A DNA stretch of 64,000 bases from Mycolicibacterium novocastrense (GCF_001570485.1 NZ_BCTA01000086.1:16519-80518); one strand, 5' to 3'. Positions 34,240 to 43,679 are shown, numbered from the stretch's first letter. Notes: generated by a model not told the origin, from the sequence alone. A program made the numbers and translations.

Positions 34240-34797
34240 CTACCCGGTCTCGAACAGCATGCCCGCGACCCGGTGCACGGTCGCCATCGGATCACCGTCG
34301 GCGTCGATCGCCTTGTTGAGCCACAACAACGAAAAGCCGTGCACCAGTGACCAGGCCGCGAGCGCCGCAGCCGCAGGGTCCTGCGCGGCGCGCGGATCGT
34401 CGAGGGTGCCGACACCCTGCCTCAGTTCCGCGCCTGCCGCGTCGCGAGCCGCCTTCAACTCCGCGTCGTCGGGATCGACGAGCGAGCGGTCGAACATCAC
34501 CGCGTAGTGCCCCGGATTGTCGAGCGCGAAGCGCACGTACGCCAGTGCGGCATCGATGAATTCGGGCTTCGCCTCGGCGAGCGCCGCGGCAAGTTTGCGC
34601 CACCCCTGCGTGGCCAGCGCGGTGAACAGACCGCGCCGATCGGTGAAGTGGTGTGCGGGCGCGGCGTGCGACACCCCGGCGACCCGCGCGAGTTCTCGCA
34701 GCGAGATCCCGTCGGCACCGCGCTCGGCCACCAGCCTGGCGGCCTCCGCGAGGATGACGGCCTTCAGATCGCCGTGGTGATAGGACGCCTTGCCCAT
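34240..34797 (-). CDS. TetR-family regulator with WHG domain
   Basis: 185 residues. N-terminal HTH: MGKASYHHGDLKAVILAEAARLVAERGADGISLRELARVAGVSHAAPAHHF. The C-terminal ligand domain has the WHG-type pattern (HYAVMFDRSLV ... AAALAAWSLVHGFSLLWL). It precedes the thiol-peroxidase gene by 10 nt, so it may control that gene and itself. No clear palindrome was found in the 45 nt upstream. Confidence 0.88.
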   Translation of the reverse strand: MGKASYHHGDLKAVILAEAARLVAERGADGISLRELARVAGVSHAAPAHHFTDRRGLFTALATQGWRKLAAALAEAKPEFIDAALAYVRFALDNPGHYAVMFDRSLVDPDDAELKAARDAAGAELRQGVGTLDDPRAAQDPAAAALAAWSLVHGFSLLWLNKAIDADGDPMATVHRVAGMLFETG

Positions 34798-34842
34798 GCG
34801 GCCATCATAGCCGAAATCTTGACAGTGGCTAGATTCTTGCTT

Positions 34843-36948
34843 TCACGGGCGGCGCTCGTGATCGGCCCGAGCAGCGTCGAGTAACCAGGCGTACTGGAAA
34901 GCGGTTTCCTTCCAGCGTTCGTATCGACCGCTGATACCGCCGTGGCCGGCATTCATCTCCGTCTTCAGCAGCACCGGATGACCGTCGGTCTTGGCGTGGC
35001 GCAGTGCGGCAACCCATTTCGCCGGCTCGACGTAGTACACCCGGGTGTCGTTGAGCGACGTCATGGCGAGTATGCGCGGGTAGTTCCTCGCCGCGACGTT
35101 CTCATAGGGCGAATACGACTTCATGTACTCGTAAACGTCCTTGCTCTCCAACGGGTTTCCCCACTCGTCCCACTCGGTGACCGTCAACGGCAGCGACGGG
35201 TCGAGGATCGTGGTGAGCGGGTCGACGAACGGCACCACCGCGAGGATGCCCGCGAACAAGTCCGGAGCCATGTTGGCGACGGCACCGACGAGCAGACCAC
35301 CGGCACTACCCCCGTACGCCACCAGATTTTCCGGCCGGGTCACATCGGTTTGCACGAGATGCTCTGCGACGGCGACGAAATCGGTGAAGCTGTTCTTCTT
35401 CTCGAGCATCTTGCCGTGTTCGTACCACGGCCGGCCGAGCTCGCCACCGCCCCGCACATGCGCCACCGCGAACACCATCCCGCGATCGAGCAGTGACAGC
35501 CGCGCGATGGAGAACCGCGGATCTTCGCAGGCCTCGTAAGCGCCGTAGCCGTACAGCAGCGTGGGCGCCGGATACTGCAGGCCGATCTTGTGCACGATCG
35601 AGATCGGTATCCGCGCACCGTCCTGCGCGATCGCCCAATCACGCCGCTCGACATAGTCTTCGGGCCGGTAGTCGCCGAGCACAGGCTGTTCGCGCAGCAG
35701 CGTCCGTTCGCCAGTGGCCAGGTCGACGTCGTAGATGCGCACCGGGGTGGTGTAGGAGGTGGCGCCGATGCGCAGTTTGGGTGCGCTCCAGTTGGGGTTG
35801 GCGCTCAGTCCCGCCGACGTCAGCTCGGACTCGAAGGTGAAGTCCTCGGGACGGCCGTACTCACCGCTCGGGTGAAGGGGCCAGAGCTGGATCTTCGGCA
35901 GCGCCTCACTGCGATAGCTGACGACGAGATGGCCGTCGAACGCGTCCACGGAATCGAGGCGGACGTCGTCGCGGTGTTCGATCAGGGTGCGCACCGCGGT
36001 GGGGTCGCCGACGGGCGCCTCGACCAGGGTGAAGTTCTCCGCCCCGTCGTTGTGCAGGATGAGAAACCGGTCCTCACCGCCCACGACGGCGTGTTCGACG
36101 GAGTACTCGACGAGATCGCGGCGCGGCCACACGATCGTGAACTCGGCCTCCGGGTCGGTCGCGTCGGCGTAGCGCACCTCGGAGGTGACGGCGCTGCCCG
36201 CGGCGACGATCACGTACTTGTCGCTGCGGGTGCGGCCGACGCCGAGCCAGTACCGTTCGTCGGGTTCGTGGTAGACCTTCTGCGCGGGTAGCCCCGCGCC
36301 GAGGCGGTGCCGCCAGATGGTGTCCGGACGCCACGCCTCATCGAGGGTCGAGTAGTAAAGGGTGCGATTGTCGGCCGCCCACGTCGCGCCGGGGCCGATA
36401 CCGGTGATGGTGTCCTCGTACAGTTCACCTGTGCGTAAGTCCTTGAATCGCAACGTGTACCGCTCGTCGCCTTTGAGGTCGACCGAGTAGGCGAGGATGT
36501 TGCCGTCCAGGCTGACCGAGGCGGCGCCCAGCGAGAAGAACTCGTGGCCTTGCGCCTCGAGGTTCTCGTCGAGCAGAACCTGCTCACCGGGGATCTCGGT
36601 GTTCTCGTCGAGCAGCGGGGGCGTCCAGTCGTCGGGATCGGCTACGGGGCAACGGCAGTGCACGCTGTACTGCTTGCCCTCGAAACTGCGGCCGTAGTAC
36701 CACCAGGTGTCGCGTCTGGTCGGCACCGAGAGATCGGTTTCCTTGGTGCGGGCCTTGATCTCGTCGAAGATGGCCTGCCGCAGGGGCGCAAGATGCTCGG
36801 TGACATGCTCGGTGTAGGCGTTCTCCGCCTCCAGATGTGCGATCACGTCCGGGTTGGTCTTGTCGCGCAGCCACTCGTAGGGATCGACGAAGACGTCGCC
36901 GTGATGTTCCCGCCGGGTGTCGACGCGCTTGGCCTCCGGCGGCTTCAT
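34843..36948 (-). CDS. ptrB: Oligopeptidase B (prolyl-oligopeptidase family)
   Basis: 701-residue cytoplasmic S9A serine peptidase. N-terminal MKPPEAKRVDTRREHHGDVFVDPYEWLRDKTNPDVIAHLEAEN, a beta-propeller in the middle, and the C-terminal catalytic domain with LLYGYGAYE, VAHVRGGGELGRPWYEHGK, nucleophile Ser in AYGGSAGGLL and the late His in MNAGHGG. The E-rich pocket suggests cleavage after Arg/Lys. In M. tuberculosis the gene is split (ptrBa/ptrBb); here it is intact. The ATG overlaps the purC stop by ATGA. Confidence 0.94.
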   Translation of the reverse strand: MKPPEAKRVDTRREHHGDVFVDPYEWLRDKTNPDVIAHLEAENAYTEHVTEHLAPLRQAIFDEIKARTKETDLSVPTRRDTWWYYGRSFEGKQYSVHCRCPVADPDDWTPPLLDENTEIPGEQVLLDENLEAQGHEFFSLGAASVSLDGNILAYSVDLKGDERYTLRFKDLRTGELYEDTITGIGPGATWAADNRTLYYSTLDEAWRPDTIWRHRLGAGLPAQKVYHEPDERYWLGVGRTRSDKYVIVAAGSAVTSEVRYADATDPEAEFTIVWPRRDLVEYSVEHAVVGGEDRFLILHNDGAENFTLVEAPVGDPTAVRTLIEHRDDVRLDSVDAFDGHLVVSYRSEALPKIQLWPLHPSGEYGRPEDFTFESELTSAGLSANPNWSAPKLRIGATSYTTPVRIYDVDLATGERTLLREQPVLGDYRPEDYVERRDWAIAQDGARIPISIVHKIGLQYPAPTLLYGYGAYEACEDPRFSIARLSLLDRGMVFAVAHVRGGGELGRPWYEHGKMLEKKNSFTDFVAVAEHLVQTDVTRPENLVAYGGSAGGLLVGAVANMAPDLFAGILAVVPFVDPLTTILDPSLPLTVTEWDEWGNPLESKDVYEYMKSYSPYENVAARNYPRILAMTSLNDTRVYYVEPAKWVAALRHAKTDGHPVLLKTEMNAGHGGISGRYERWKETAFQYAWLLDAARADHERRP

Positions 36949-37844
36949 GCGCCGATCCAGTCGTCGAACTTGCGGCCCGAAATGCGTTCGTAGGCCTCGA
37001 TGTAGCGCGCGCGGGTCGATTCGACGACATCCGGCGGCAGCGGCGGCGGAGGCGTGTCACCGCCGCGGTCCCATCCGGACTCCGCGGAGGTGAGCCAGTT
37101 GCGGACGAACTGCTTGTCGAAGCTGTTCTGCACCACGCCTTCTTTCCAGTCGTCGGCGCGCCAGTACCTGCTCGAGTCGGGGGTGAACACCTCGTCGGCC
37201 AGCCGCAGTTCGCCGTCGGTGTCCACACCGAACTCGAACTTGGTGTCGGCGACGATGATCCCCGTGGTCAAGGCATGTTCGGCGCCGCGACGGTAGGTCT
37301 CCAACGTCCGATCGCGCAGTTGTTCGGCCCGCTGCTCGCCGATCAGCTCGACCACGTCGTCGAATGAGATGTTCTCATCGTGTTGTCCCAGTTCGGCTTT
37401 GGTCGCCGGGGTGAACAGCGGCTCGTCGAACTTGCTGGCCTCGACCAGCCCGCCGGGAAGCGGAATTCCGCATACCGCGCCCGTCTTCTGATAGTCGATG
37501 AGTCCCGAACCGGTGAGGTATCCGCGGGCCACCGCCTCCACCGGCAACATCTCGAGTTCCTGCACGACCAGCGCGCGCCCGAGCACATCGACAGGGATGC
37601 GCTCGTCGTCGGGTGGGCCGGCGAGGTGATTGGGCGTGCCCGCCGTCCGGCTCAACAGGTCGAAGAAGAACACACTCATCGCCGTCAGGATGCGGCCCTT
37701 GTCGGGGATCAGCGAGTCGAGGATGTAGTCGTAGGCGGAGATGCGGTCGCTGGCCACGAAGAGCAGCGTCTCGCCGTCCACGCGATACAGTTCGCGAACC
37801 TTGCCGCTGGCCAGATGTTCGTAGTCGGACAGAGCGGGGCGCAT
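36945..37844 (-). CDS. purC: SAICAR synthetase PurC
   Basis: 299 residues. ATP-dependent joining of CAIR and aspartate. N-terminal HLASGKVRELYRVDGETLLFVASDRISAYDYILDSLIPDKGRILT, the signature LPVEAVARGYLTGSGLIDYQKTGAVCGIPLPGGLVEASKFDEPLFTPATKAELGQHDENISF, and VDTDGELRLADEVFTPDSSRYW. ATG at 37844. Coupled with ptrB by a 4-nt overlap. Confidence 0.97.
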   Translation of the reverse strand: MRPALSDYEHLASGKVRELYRVDGETLLFVASDRISAYDYILDSLIPDKGRILTAMSVFFFDLLSRTAGTPNHLAGPPDDERIPVDVLGRALVVQELEMLPVEAVARGYLTGSGLIDYQKTGAVCGIPLPGGLVEASKFDEPLFTPATKAELGQHDENISFDDVVELIGEQRAEQLRDRTLETYRRGAEHALTTGIIVADTKFEFGVDTDGELRLADEVFTPDSSRYWRADDWKEGVVQNSFDKQFVRNWLTSAESGWDRGGDTPPPPLPPDVVESTRARYIEAYERISGRKFDDWIGA

Positions 37845-37875
37845 CGGGCCAGCCTATCGGGCAGCATCTACAGCC

Positions 37876-38493
37876 ATGACTTCGCGGTTTATCCCCTATG
37901 CCACGACACCCTCGCGGGTCCTGGCGCAGCTCGTCAGCGATTTCGTCGTGGTCGCCTGGACCACGGTGTGGGTGCTGGTCGGCATGGCTGTGCACTCGGC
38001 GGTCTCCACGATCGCGGCGGTGGGCCGCCAGGTCGAGACCGGTGCCAACGGTGTCGCCGACAACCTCGATGCGGCGGGCGAGCGCACCGACGACTTCCCG
38101 CTCGTCGGCGATGCGCTCAGCAAGCCGTTACGGGCGGCCAGCGAGGCCGCACTCGACATCGCCGGTGCCGGTCACAGCCTCGACACCACGGCGTCGTGGC
38201 TGGCGTGGGTGCTGGCATTGGCGGTTGCCGCGCCGCCGATCCTGTTCGTCGCGATGCCGTGGCTGTACCTTCGGCTGCGCTTCTTCCGTCGCAAGTGGAC
38301 CGCGATCACGCTGGCCCGCACCCCTGCGGGCGAGCAGCTGTTGGCGCTGCGAGCGCTGGCCAACCGGCCGCTGGCCAAGCTGGTCGCCGTGCACGCCGAC
38401 CCGGTCGAGGCGTGGCGCATGCACGACGCCGACGCGATCCGCGGCCTCGCGGCGCTGGAATTGCGCTCGTCAGGCGTCGCCCGCCACCTCTAA
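37876..38493 (+). CDS. Rv0779c-type integral membrane protein
   Basis: 205 residues with two or three hydrophobic segments: about 17-40 (LVSDFVVVAWTTVWVLVGMAVH) and 112-133 (WLAWVLALAVAAPPILFVAMPWLYL). Between them lies an amphipathic stretch (VETGANGVADNLDAAGERTDDFPLVGDALSKPL). The C-terminal cytoplasmic part is basic then acidic. Conserved next to purC in mycobacteria; function unknown. The gene diverges from purC and ends just before a palindromic repeat. Confidence 0.8.
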   Translation: MTSRFIPYATTPSRVLAQLVSDFVVVAWTTVWVLVGMAVHSAVSTIAAVGRQVETGANGVADNLDAAGERTDDFPLVGDALSKPLRAASEAALDIAGAGHSLDTTASWLAWVLALAVAAPPILFVAMPWLYLRLRFFRRKWTAITLARTPAGEQLLALRALANRPLAKLVAVHADPVEAWRMHDADAIRGLAALELRSSGVARHL

Positions 38494-38496
38494 GCC

Positions 38497-38551
38497 CGCG
38501 ATTTGTGAGTGATTGCGATCGGCCACCGAACGTTTTCACTCACAGATCGCG
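38497..38551. repeat. Imperfect inverted repeat (stem of 15/16 bp)
   Basis: Left arm 38497-38512 (CGCGATTTGTGAGTGA) and right arm 38536-38551 (TCACTCACAGATCGCG) match at 15 of 16 positions, with a 23-nt loop. It starts 4 nt after the stop of the membrane-protein gene and precedes the AbiEi/DUF559 gene. Without a T-run it is not a simple intrinsic terminator; it looks like an intergenic palindromic element. Confidence 0.8.
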
Positions 38552-38592
38552 CGGCGGGGAGCCGATCGGGCCCTCGCCGGCGTCCTATTGCA

Positions 38593-39507
38593 GTGCTCGA
38601 TGATTTATTGCGCGCTCACGATGGCGTCATCACTCTCGCGCAGGCCCGCGAAATCGGCTTGAGCGACCAGTCTGTCCGCAGACGCGCGCAGGCGGGGCGA
38701 TGGCGTCGCTGCGGTCCCGGCGTCTATTTCGCCGCCGACCGACCATTCAGTGATGCCGCCCGAATCCGAGCCGCGGTATGGGGGTACGGCGACCGCGCGT
38801 GTGCCAGCGGTCTCGCCGCGGCGTGGTGGCACGGGGCGTCGAAATATGCGCCGGAGGTCGTCGACGTGACCGTGCCCAAGTCGAGCAACGGCCGACGCCG
38901 CCCCGGCTCGCGGTTGCGGCGGCGCGACCTGTCGCCCCGCGACGTCGTCGAGCGGGCCGGTCTGCGGCTCACCGCGCTGCCGCTGACCGTGATCGAAGCC
39001 GCGGTCCGCCGCGGCGGCGGGCCGAAGCTGATGGACGCCGCCCTGCAGCGTCATGTCGAGCTCGCCCAACTGTGGCGGGCGCATCTACGCAACAAGGGCA
39101 GACACGGTTCACCCGCCGCACGGCGACTACTCCGCGCGGCCGAGGACGGTACGCGTTCCGAAGCCGAACGACTCCTCGTGAAACTTCTGCGCGACGCCGG
39201 ATTCTCCGGATGGAGGACGAACTATCCCCTCGGCGGCTACAAGATCGACGTCGCGTTCGTGGTCGAGAAAGTGGCGATCGAGGTCGACGGTTGGGCGTTC
39301 CACACCGACAGCGAGGTCTTCCAGATCGACCGCAACCGGCAGAACGTGATCGCCCTGTTGGGCTGGAAAGTGTTGCGTTTCACCTGGCTTGACCTGACGG
39401 CGTATCCGGAGCGGGTGATCGCCGAAGTAGCCGCCGCAACCCGGCAGCACCCGTCAGCCCAGCATGCGCCGCAAGGTGTGACCGAACGGATAGCGCGCGG
39501 TCACTGA
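38593..39507 (+). CDS. AbiEi-like HTH plus DUF559 endonuclease-like protein
   Basis: About 304 residues. The first 55 residues (VLDDLLRAHDGVITLAQAREIGLSDQSVRRRAQAGRWRRCGPGVYFA) are the winged-helix start found in AbiEi-type antitoxins. The C-terminal 110 residues (SEAERLLVKLLRDAGFSGWRTNYPLGGYKIDVAFVVEKVAIEVDGWAFH ... LGWKVLRFTWLDLTAYPERVI) are DUF559, related to Vsr/very-short-patch-type nucleases, with D and ExD-like residues (KIDVAF, AIEVDG). Many mycobacterial genomes carry several such genes. No partner toxin gene is adjacent. GTG at 38593 chosen. It converges on and overlaps the DUF1707 gene by 54 nt. Confidence 0.82.
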   Translation: MLDDLLRAHDGVITLAQAREIGLSDQSVRRRAQAGRWRRCGPGVYFAADRPFSDAARIRAAVWGYGDRACASGLAAAWWHGASKYAPEVVDVTVPKSSNGRRRPGSRLRRRDLSPRDVVERAGLRLTALPLTVIEAAVRRGGGPKLMDAALQRHVELAQLWRAHLRNKGRHGSPAARRLLRAAEDGTRSEAERLLVKLLRDAGFSGWRTNYPLGGYKIDVAFVVEKVAIEVDGWAFHTDSEVFQIDRNRQNVIALLGWKVLRFTWLDLTAYPERVIAEVAAATRQHPSAQHAPQGVTERIARGH

Positions 39508-40032
39508 TCCGAATCGCACCCGTCCGCGCGCCACGAGATGCAGCCGCTGCGAGGGCGGACCGTAAGGCACCTTCAGAGTGGTGCTGCCCGCGAAGGTTTC
39601 GACGCCGTTGAGGTCGGCGGTGGCGCCGTCGGGCAGGATCAGTTCCGTTGAGCTGAAGTAGTCGTCGATATCCAGGACGACGGTGGGGCTCTGCAGGGTC
39701 GCGGCGGTGAAATCGAGCGTCGTGTCGCACAGGCGCGTGTTGAGGTCGATACGCGCAGGCACCGTCCACGGTCCCCGTCGCGAGATCGACGACATCCGGC
39801 CCCGCAGCCGCTCTTCCTCTCCGGCCGCGACGGGCTGCAGTGCATCCGGCGAGGGCAGGTCGGCGATCACCCGGCGCAGCTCGCCGCGGGTCCGAGCGGC
39901 GAGCACGGCGTCGATACGCTCGCTGAACTCGTCGAGAGTGAGCATGCCTTGGCCTACCGCCCGTTCGAGCAGTTGCCTCACATGATCGCGGTCGGCGTCG
40001 GAAACCCGCACGTTCGAGTCATCGATGTCCAT
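39454..40032 (-). CDS. DUF1707 domain protein with C-terminal LiaF-like domain
   Basis: 192 residues. DUF1707 at residues 5-60 (VRVSDADRDHVRQLLERAVGQGMLTLDEFSERIDAVLAARTRGELRRVIADLP), then a beta-rich C-terminal region (IDLNTRLCDTTLDFTAATLQSPTVVLDIDDYFSSTELILPDGATADLNGVETFAGSTTLKVPYGPP) resembling the LiaF/cell-wall-stress domain. Soluble, probably membrane-associated by interaction. The ATG at 40032 overlaps the end of the transporter gene by 14 nt, so the two are likely coupled. Confidence 0.82.
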   Translation of the reverse strand: MDIDDSNVRVSDADRDHVRQLLERAVGQGMLTLDEFSERIDAVLAARTRGELRRVIADLPSPDALQPVAAGEEERLRGRMSSISRRGPWTVPARIDLNTRLCDTTLDFTAATLQSPTVVLDIDDYFSSTELILPDGATADLNGVETFAGSTTLKVPYGPPSQRLHLVARGRVRFGSVTARYPFGHTLRRMLG

Positions 40033-40981
40033 GACCCGAGGGTAGGTGGCGGGTCCGAGCACTCACCCGCAGGACTCCCGCGATCGCGACAGCGATCCAC
40101 GCAGCAAATGCGATCCAGAGGAAGACCAGTGAAATCGCCGGTAGGCCATGCCATCCGGTCTCCACCGCCATAGCATGGCTGGCCGCCGAGTACATGCCAA
40201 GCGGAAAGACCATCGCCCACCACACGCCGGCGAACCGCCGCGCACCCGGACGTCCGATATGCCGTACAGCGAAGTAGACCAGCGGCGGAATCCACGCCGT
40301 CGCCAGACACCACGTCGCGACGGTCACGTCGCGGACGGCGTCGATGCCGGCACGATGGATGTGGTCCCCCGCCAACGTCGCGATCGCGAGCCCACCCATC
40401 AATATCCACGCGTCGGGCTCGAACCCGCCGGGATCCAGCCGCGCAGCGAATGCGCGCGCCAAGATCAACGTCGTCATGACCCCGTATATCGCGATCGCGG
40501 CGATCCATATCGCGACGCCGGTCAGCAGCAGGGCATGCCAACCCGTGTCGCGCGCAAGGGCGACCGCGACGATCGCCAAGCCGGACGTGCCGACGCTGCA
40601 CAGTTCCCACGCCCCGCGCGCCCGCCCCTGCAGTTCCTTCCAGGCCCGACGAACGAAGTTGCGTGCTGTCAAGACAACCAAAACCGACCACACCAACGCC
40701 GCCGGCACGGCCAGCGCCCACATCGCCACCGAGTTCGCCATCAACCTGCTGTCGAGCACCGCACACGCCGCCACGAACGTGAACAAGCCGATCGTCACAT
40801 CGGGATCCGACCAATCGGGCGGTCGCCGAAACCACGAAACCACTGCCACAACAACAAGAACCAGCAGCCCCAGGACGGCCAGCACGGCCAGCGCGCCACT
40901 GACGTAGGTCAGGCCGTGGTCGACCGCGGCGATGGAAACGATCCCGGTCGCCATCACGAACGCGAACGCGTCGGGCCTCAC
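40019..40981 (-). CDS. TDT/SLAC1-family transporter (TehA/Mae1-like)
   Basis: 320 residues with about ten hydrophobic helices, starting MRPDAFAFVMATGIVSIAA, the usual opening of tellurite-resistance/dicarboxylate (TDT) proteins. Members carry C4-dicarboxylates, sulfite or anions. The substrate cannot be told. GTG start at 40981, 10 nt after the cyp126 stop on the same strand, so it may be in the purB-cyp126 transcript. Confidence 0.87.
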   Translation of the reverse strand: MRPDAFAFVMATGIVSIAAVDHGLTYVSGALAVLAVLGLLVLVVVAVVSWFRRPPDWSDPDVTIGLFTFVAACAVLDSRLMANSVAMWALAVPAALVWSVLVVLTARNFVRRAWKELQGRARGAWELCSVGTSGLAIVAVALARDTGWHALLLTGVAIWIAAIAIYGVMTTLILARAFAARLDPGGFEPDAWILMGGLAIATLAGDHIHRAGIDAVRDVTVATWCLATAWIPPLVYFAVRHIGRPGARRFAGVWWAMVFPLGMYSAASHAMAVETGWHGLPAISLVFLWIAFAAWIAVAIAGVLRVSARTRHLPSGHGHR

Positions 40982-40991
40982 CGCCCGCCGC

Positions 40992-42224
40992 TCACCACAG
41001 CTCGATCACGAGATGCCGCATACCGGTGTGCCGGTTGCTTCGCGTCCATTCGACGGGTTTGACGAGACGGGCCTGAGAGAATCGGGACAGCAACTCCTCG
41101 AACAACACCCGCAGTTCGAGCCGCGCCAGGTTCGCCCCCAGGCAGTAGTGCACCCCCTGGCCGAAGCCCAGGTGCGGGTTGGGTTTGCGGGCGATGTCGA
41201 ACACGTCGGGTTCGGTGAACACCGCAGCGTCGCGATTGGCCGAACCCTCCCAGATCTGCACCTTCTGCCCGGCCTCGATCTCGCATCCACCCACCGATAC
41301 GTCGCGAGTTGCGGTGCGCCGCTTGGACGGTGACGGCGATGACCAGCGCACCATCTCCTCGACCGCCGACGGCAGCAGCCCGAAGTCGTTGCGCAGCGCG
41401 GTCAGCGAGTCGGGGTTCTCGATCAACGCCAGCAGGCCACCCGCCACCGCGTTTCGCGTCGTCTCGGCACCCGCGCTGAACAGCAGGCTGAAGAACAGGT
41501 ACAGCTCTATTTCCGAAAGGAGGGCCGGAGCGAGCTCACCGTCGTCCACCGATGCGTTCGCGACTACCGACAACATGTCGTCGGTCGGCGAGGCACGCTT
41601 GGCGGCGATCAACTCCTGCCCGTAGGTGTACATCCGCGAGCCGGCCTCTTCGGCGGTCAACTGGCCCACCGCGGCCTTCCGAGAACCGCCGAAGTCGAAC
41701 TGCGGCTCGATCGCCTGGAACAACCAATGCCGTTCGGACTCCGGCACTCCTAACAGGATGCAGATCATCTGCATCGGCAGTTCGGCCGCCACGTCGACCA
41801 GGAAGTCGAAGGGTTCACCGGGCTCGACGGCATCCAACAGCCGCCGGGCGCGCACGCGCAGATCGTCCTCCACGCGTCGGATCATCCGCGGTGTCAGGCC
41901 CGAGCTGACCAGCCTGCGAATCTGGGAATGCCGCGGGTCGTCCATCATGTTGAGCACCTGACCGGCGATCGCCAAGTCCTGCAGCAGCGTCCCGCCGTAC
42001 GGCCGGAAGCCGCCGGTCACCGACGAAAAGGTCTCCGGATCACGAAACACCGCAAGCGTTTCGGCGTAGGTGGCCACGGACCAGAACCCCTCGCCGTCTG
42101 GCGTGTGCTCGGTCGGCTCGTGCCAGTACACGGGAGCCTCGCGCCGATGCAACGCGAACAGCTCGTGCGGAAATCCGTTCGCGAAGTTGTCCAGATCGGT
42201 GAAGTCGATCCCGGCCAGTGTCAC
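40992..42224 (-). CDS. cyp126: Cytochrome P450 CYP126
   Basis: 410 residues, orthologue of Rv0778 by sequence style and place next to purB. Haem-binding loop HLGFGQGVHYCLGANLARLE, I-helix FSAGAETTRNAV (acid-Thr pair), ExxR in EEMVRWSSP. M. tuberculosis CYP126 binds azoles and has no settled substrate. GTG at 42224 overlaps the purB stop (GTGA). No redox partner gene is adjacent. Confidence 0.9.
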   Translation of the reverse strand: MTLAGIDFTDLDNFANGFPHELFALHRREAPVYWHEPTEHTPDGEGFWSVATYAETLAVFRDPETFSSVTGGFRPYGGTLLQDLAIAGQVLNMMDDPRHSQIRRLVSSGLTPRMIRRVEDDLRVRARRLLDAVEPGEPFDFLVDVAAELPMQMICILLGVPESERHWLFQAIEPQFDFGGSRKAAVGQLTAEEAGSRMYTYGQELIAAKRASPTDDMLSVVANASVDDGELAPALLSEIELYLFFSLLFSAGAETTRNAVAGGLLALIENPDSLTALRNDFGLLPSAVEEMVRWSSPSPSKRRTATRDVSVGGCEIEAGQKVQIWEGSANRDAAVFTEPDVFDIARKPNPHLGFGQGVHYCLGANLARLELRVLFEELLSRFSQARLVKPVEWTRSNRHTGMRHLVIELW

Positions 42225-43639
42225 AAGATGGCACCCGAAGTGTATTTGGCCGCTTCGGGATAACGGCTCACCAACTCATCGACCGCCGCGACGACGCGGG
42301 CCACCTGATCGCCCGCCGCACCGGTGAACGCCTGCTTGTCGGCCAGCGCCGCATCGAGCGCCGGACGGTCCAGCGGCAGCCGCGAGTCGGCCGCCAACCG
42401 ATCCAGCAGATCGGGCTCCTGGCCCTTCTCCCGCATGGCCAAAGCCACCGCCACGGCGTGCTCCTTGATCACCTCGTGCGCGGTTTCGCGGCCCACCCCG
42501 GCCCGGACGGCGGCGATGAGGATCCGCGTCGTCGCCAGGAACGGCAGGTAGCGGTCCAGTTCACGCTGGATCACCGCGGGGTAGGCGCCGAACTCGTCGA
42601 GCACGGTCAGGAACGTCTCGATCTGTCCGTCCACGGCGAAGAACGCATCCGGCAGCGCCACGCGACGCACCACCGAGCAGAACACGTCGCCCTCATTCCA
42701 TTGCGCGCCTGCGAGTTCAGCCGCCATGGAGCCGTAACCGCGCAGCACCACCTGCAACCCGTTGACCCGTTCACACGACCGCGTGTTCATCTTGTGCGGC
42801 ATCGCCGACGATCCCACCTGCCCGGGTGCGAAGCCCTCGGTGACCAGTTCGTGGCCGGCCATCAGCCGGATGGTGTGGGCCATCGACGACGGGCCGGCGC
42901 CCACCTGCACCAGCGCGGAGACGACGTCGTGGTCCAGCGAGCGCGGGTACACCTGCCCGACACTGGTGAAAATCTCTGTGAATCCGAGGAATTCGGCGAC
43001 CCTCCGCTCGAGTTCGGCAAGCCGCGAGGCGTCGCCGTCGAACAGGTCGAGCATGTCCTGGGCGGTGCCCATCGGGCCCTTCACCCCGCGCAACGGGTAG
43101 CGGTCGGTCAACGAGCGCAGGCGCTGCAACGCGATCAGCAGCTCCTCGGCCGCCGAGGCGAACCGCTTGCCCAATGTGGTGGCCTGTGCCGCGACGTTGT
43201 GGCTGCGGCCGGCCATCACCAGATCGCGGTACAACACGGCGCGCTCGGCCAACCGGGCCACGACGGCCACACCGTGGGAGTGCACCAGTTCGAGGGAGCG
43301 CCGGATCTGGAGCTGCTCGACGTTCTCGGTCAGGTCGCGACTCGTCATGCCCTTGTGCACGTGTTCGTGACCCGCCAGCGCGTTGAACTCCTCGATGCGC
43401 GCCTTGACGTCGTGGCGCAGCACGCGTTCGCGGGCGGCGATCGAGGCGAGGTCGACCTGTTCGAGCACCCGCTCGTAGTCGTCGAGCACGCCGGCGGGCA
43501 CATCCACGCCCAGCTCCGCCTGGGCGCGAAGCACCGCCAGCCACAGCCGGCGCTCCGCGACGACCTTGGCTTCCGGTGACCAGATCGCCACCATGTCCTC
43601 GCTGGCGTACCGATTGGCCAGCACGTTGGGGATCGTCAC
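42221..43639 (-). CDS. purB: Adenylosuccinate lyase PurB
   Basis: About 472 residues. Cleaves SAICAR and adenylosuccinate. N-terminal VTIPNVLANRYASEDMVAIWSPEAKVVAERRLWLAVL, family signature GSSAMPHKMNTRSCERV, and TSRDLTENVEQLQIRRSL, GRSHNVAAQATTLGKRFAS. GTG at 43639 chosen; a GTG two codons upstream (43645) is equally possible. Diverges from the DUF429 gene, with about 40 nt between starts. Confidence 0.96.
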   Translation of the reverse strand: MTIPNVLANRYASEDMVAIWSPEAKVVAERRLWLAVLRAQAELGVDVPAGVLDDYERVLEQVDLASIAARERVLRHDVKARIEEFNALAGHEHVHKGMTSRDLTENVEQLQIRRSLELVHSHGVAVVARLAERAVLYRDLVMAGRSHNVAAQATTLGKRFASAAEELLIALQRLRSLTDRYPLRGVKGPMGTAQDMLDLFDGDASRLAELERRVAEFLGFTEIFTSVGQVYPRSLDHDVVSALVQVGAGPSSMAHTIRLMAGHELVTEGFAPGQVGSSAMPHKMNTRSCERVNGLQVVLRGYGSMAAELAGAQWNEGDVFCSVVRRVALPDAFFAVDGQIETFLTVLDEFGAYPAVIQRELDRYLPFLATTRILIAAVRAGVGRETAHEVIKEHAVAVALAMREKGQEPDLLDRLAADSRLPLDRPALDAALADKQAFTGAAGDQVARVVAAVDELVSRYPEAAKYTSGAIL

Positions 43640-43679
43640 AACCACTGAGCTTACGACCCGGCTGGTGCAGGCTGGTCCC

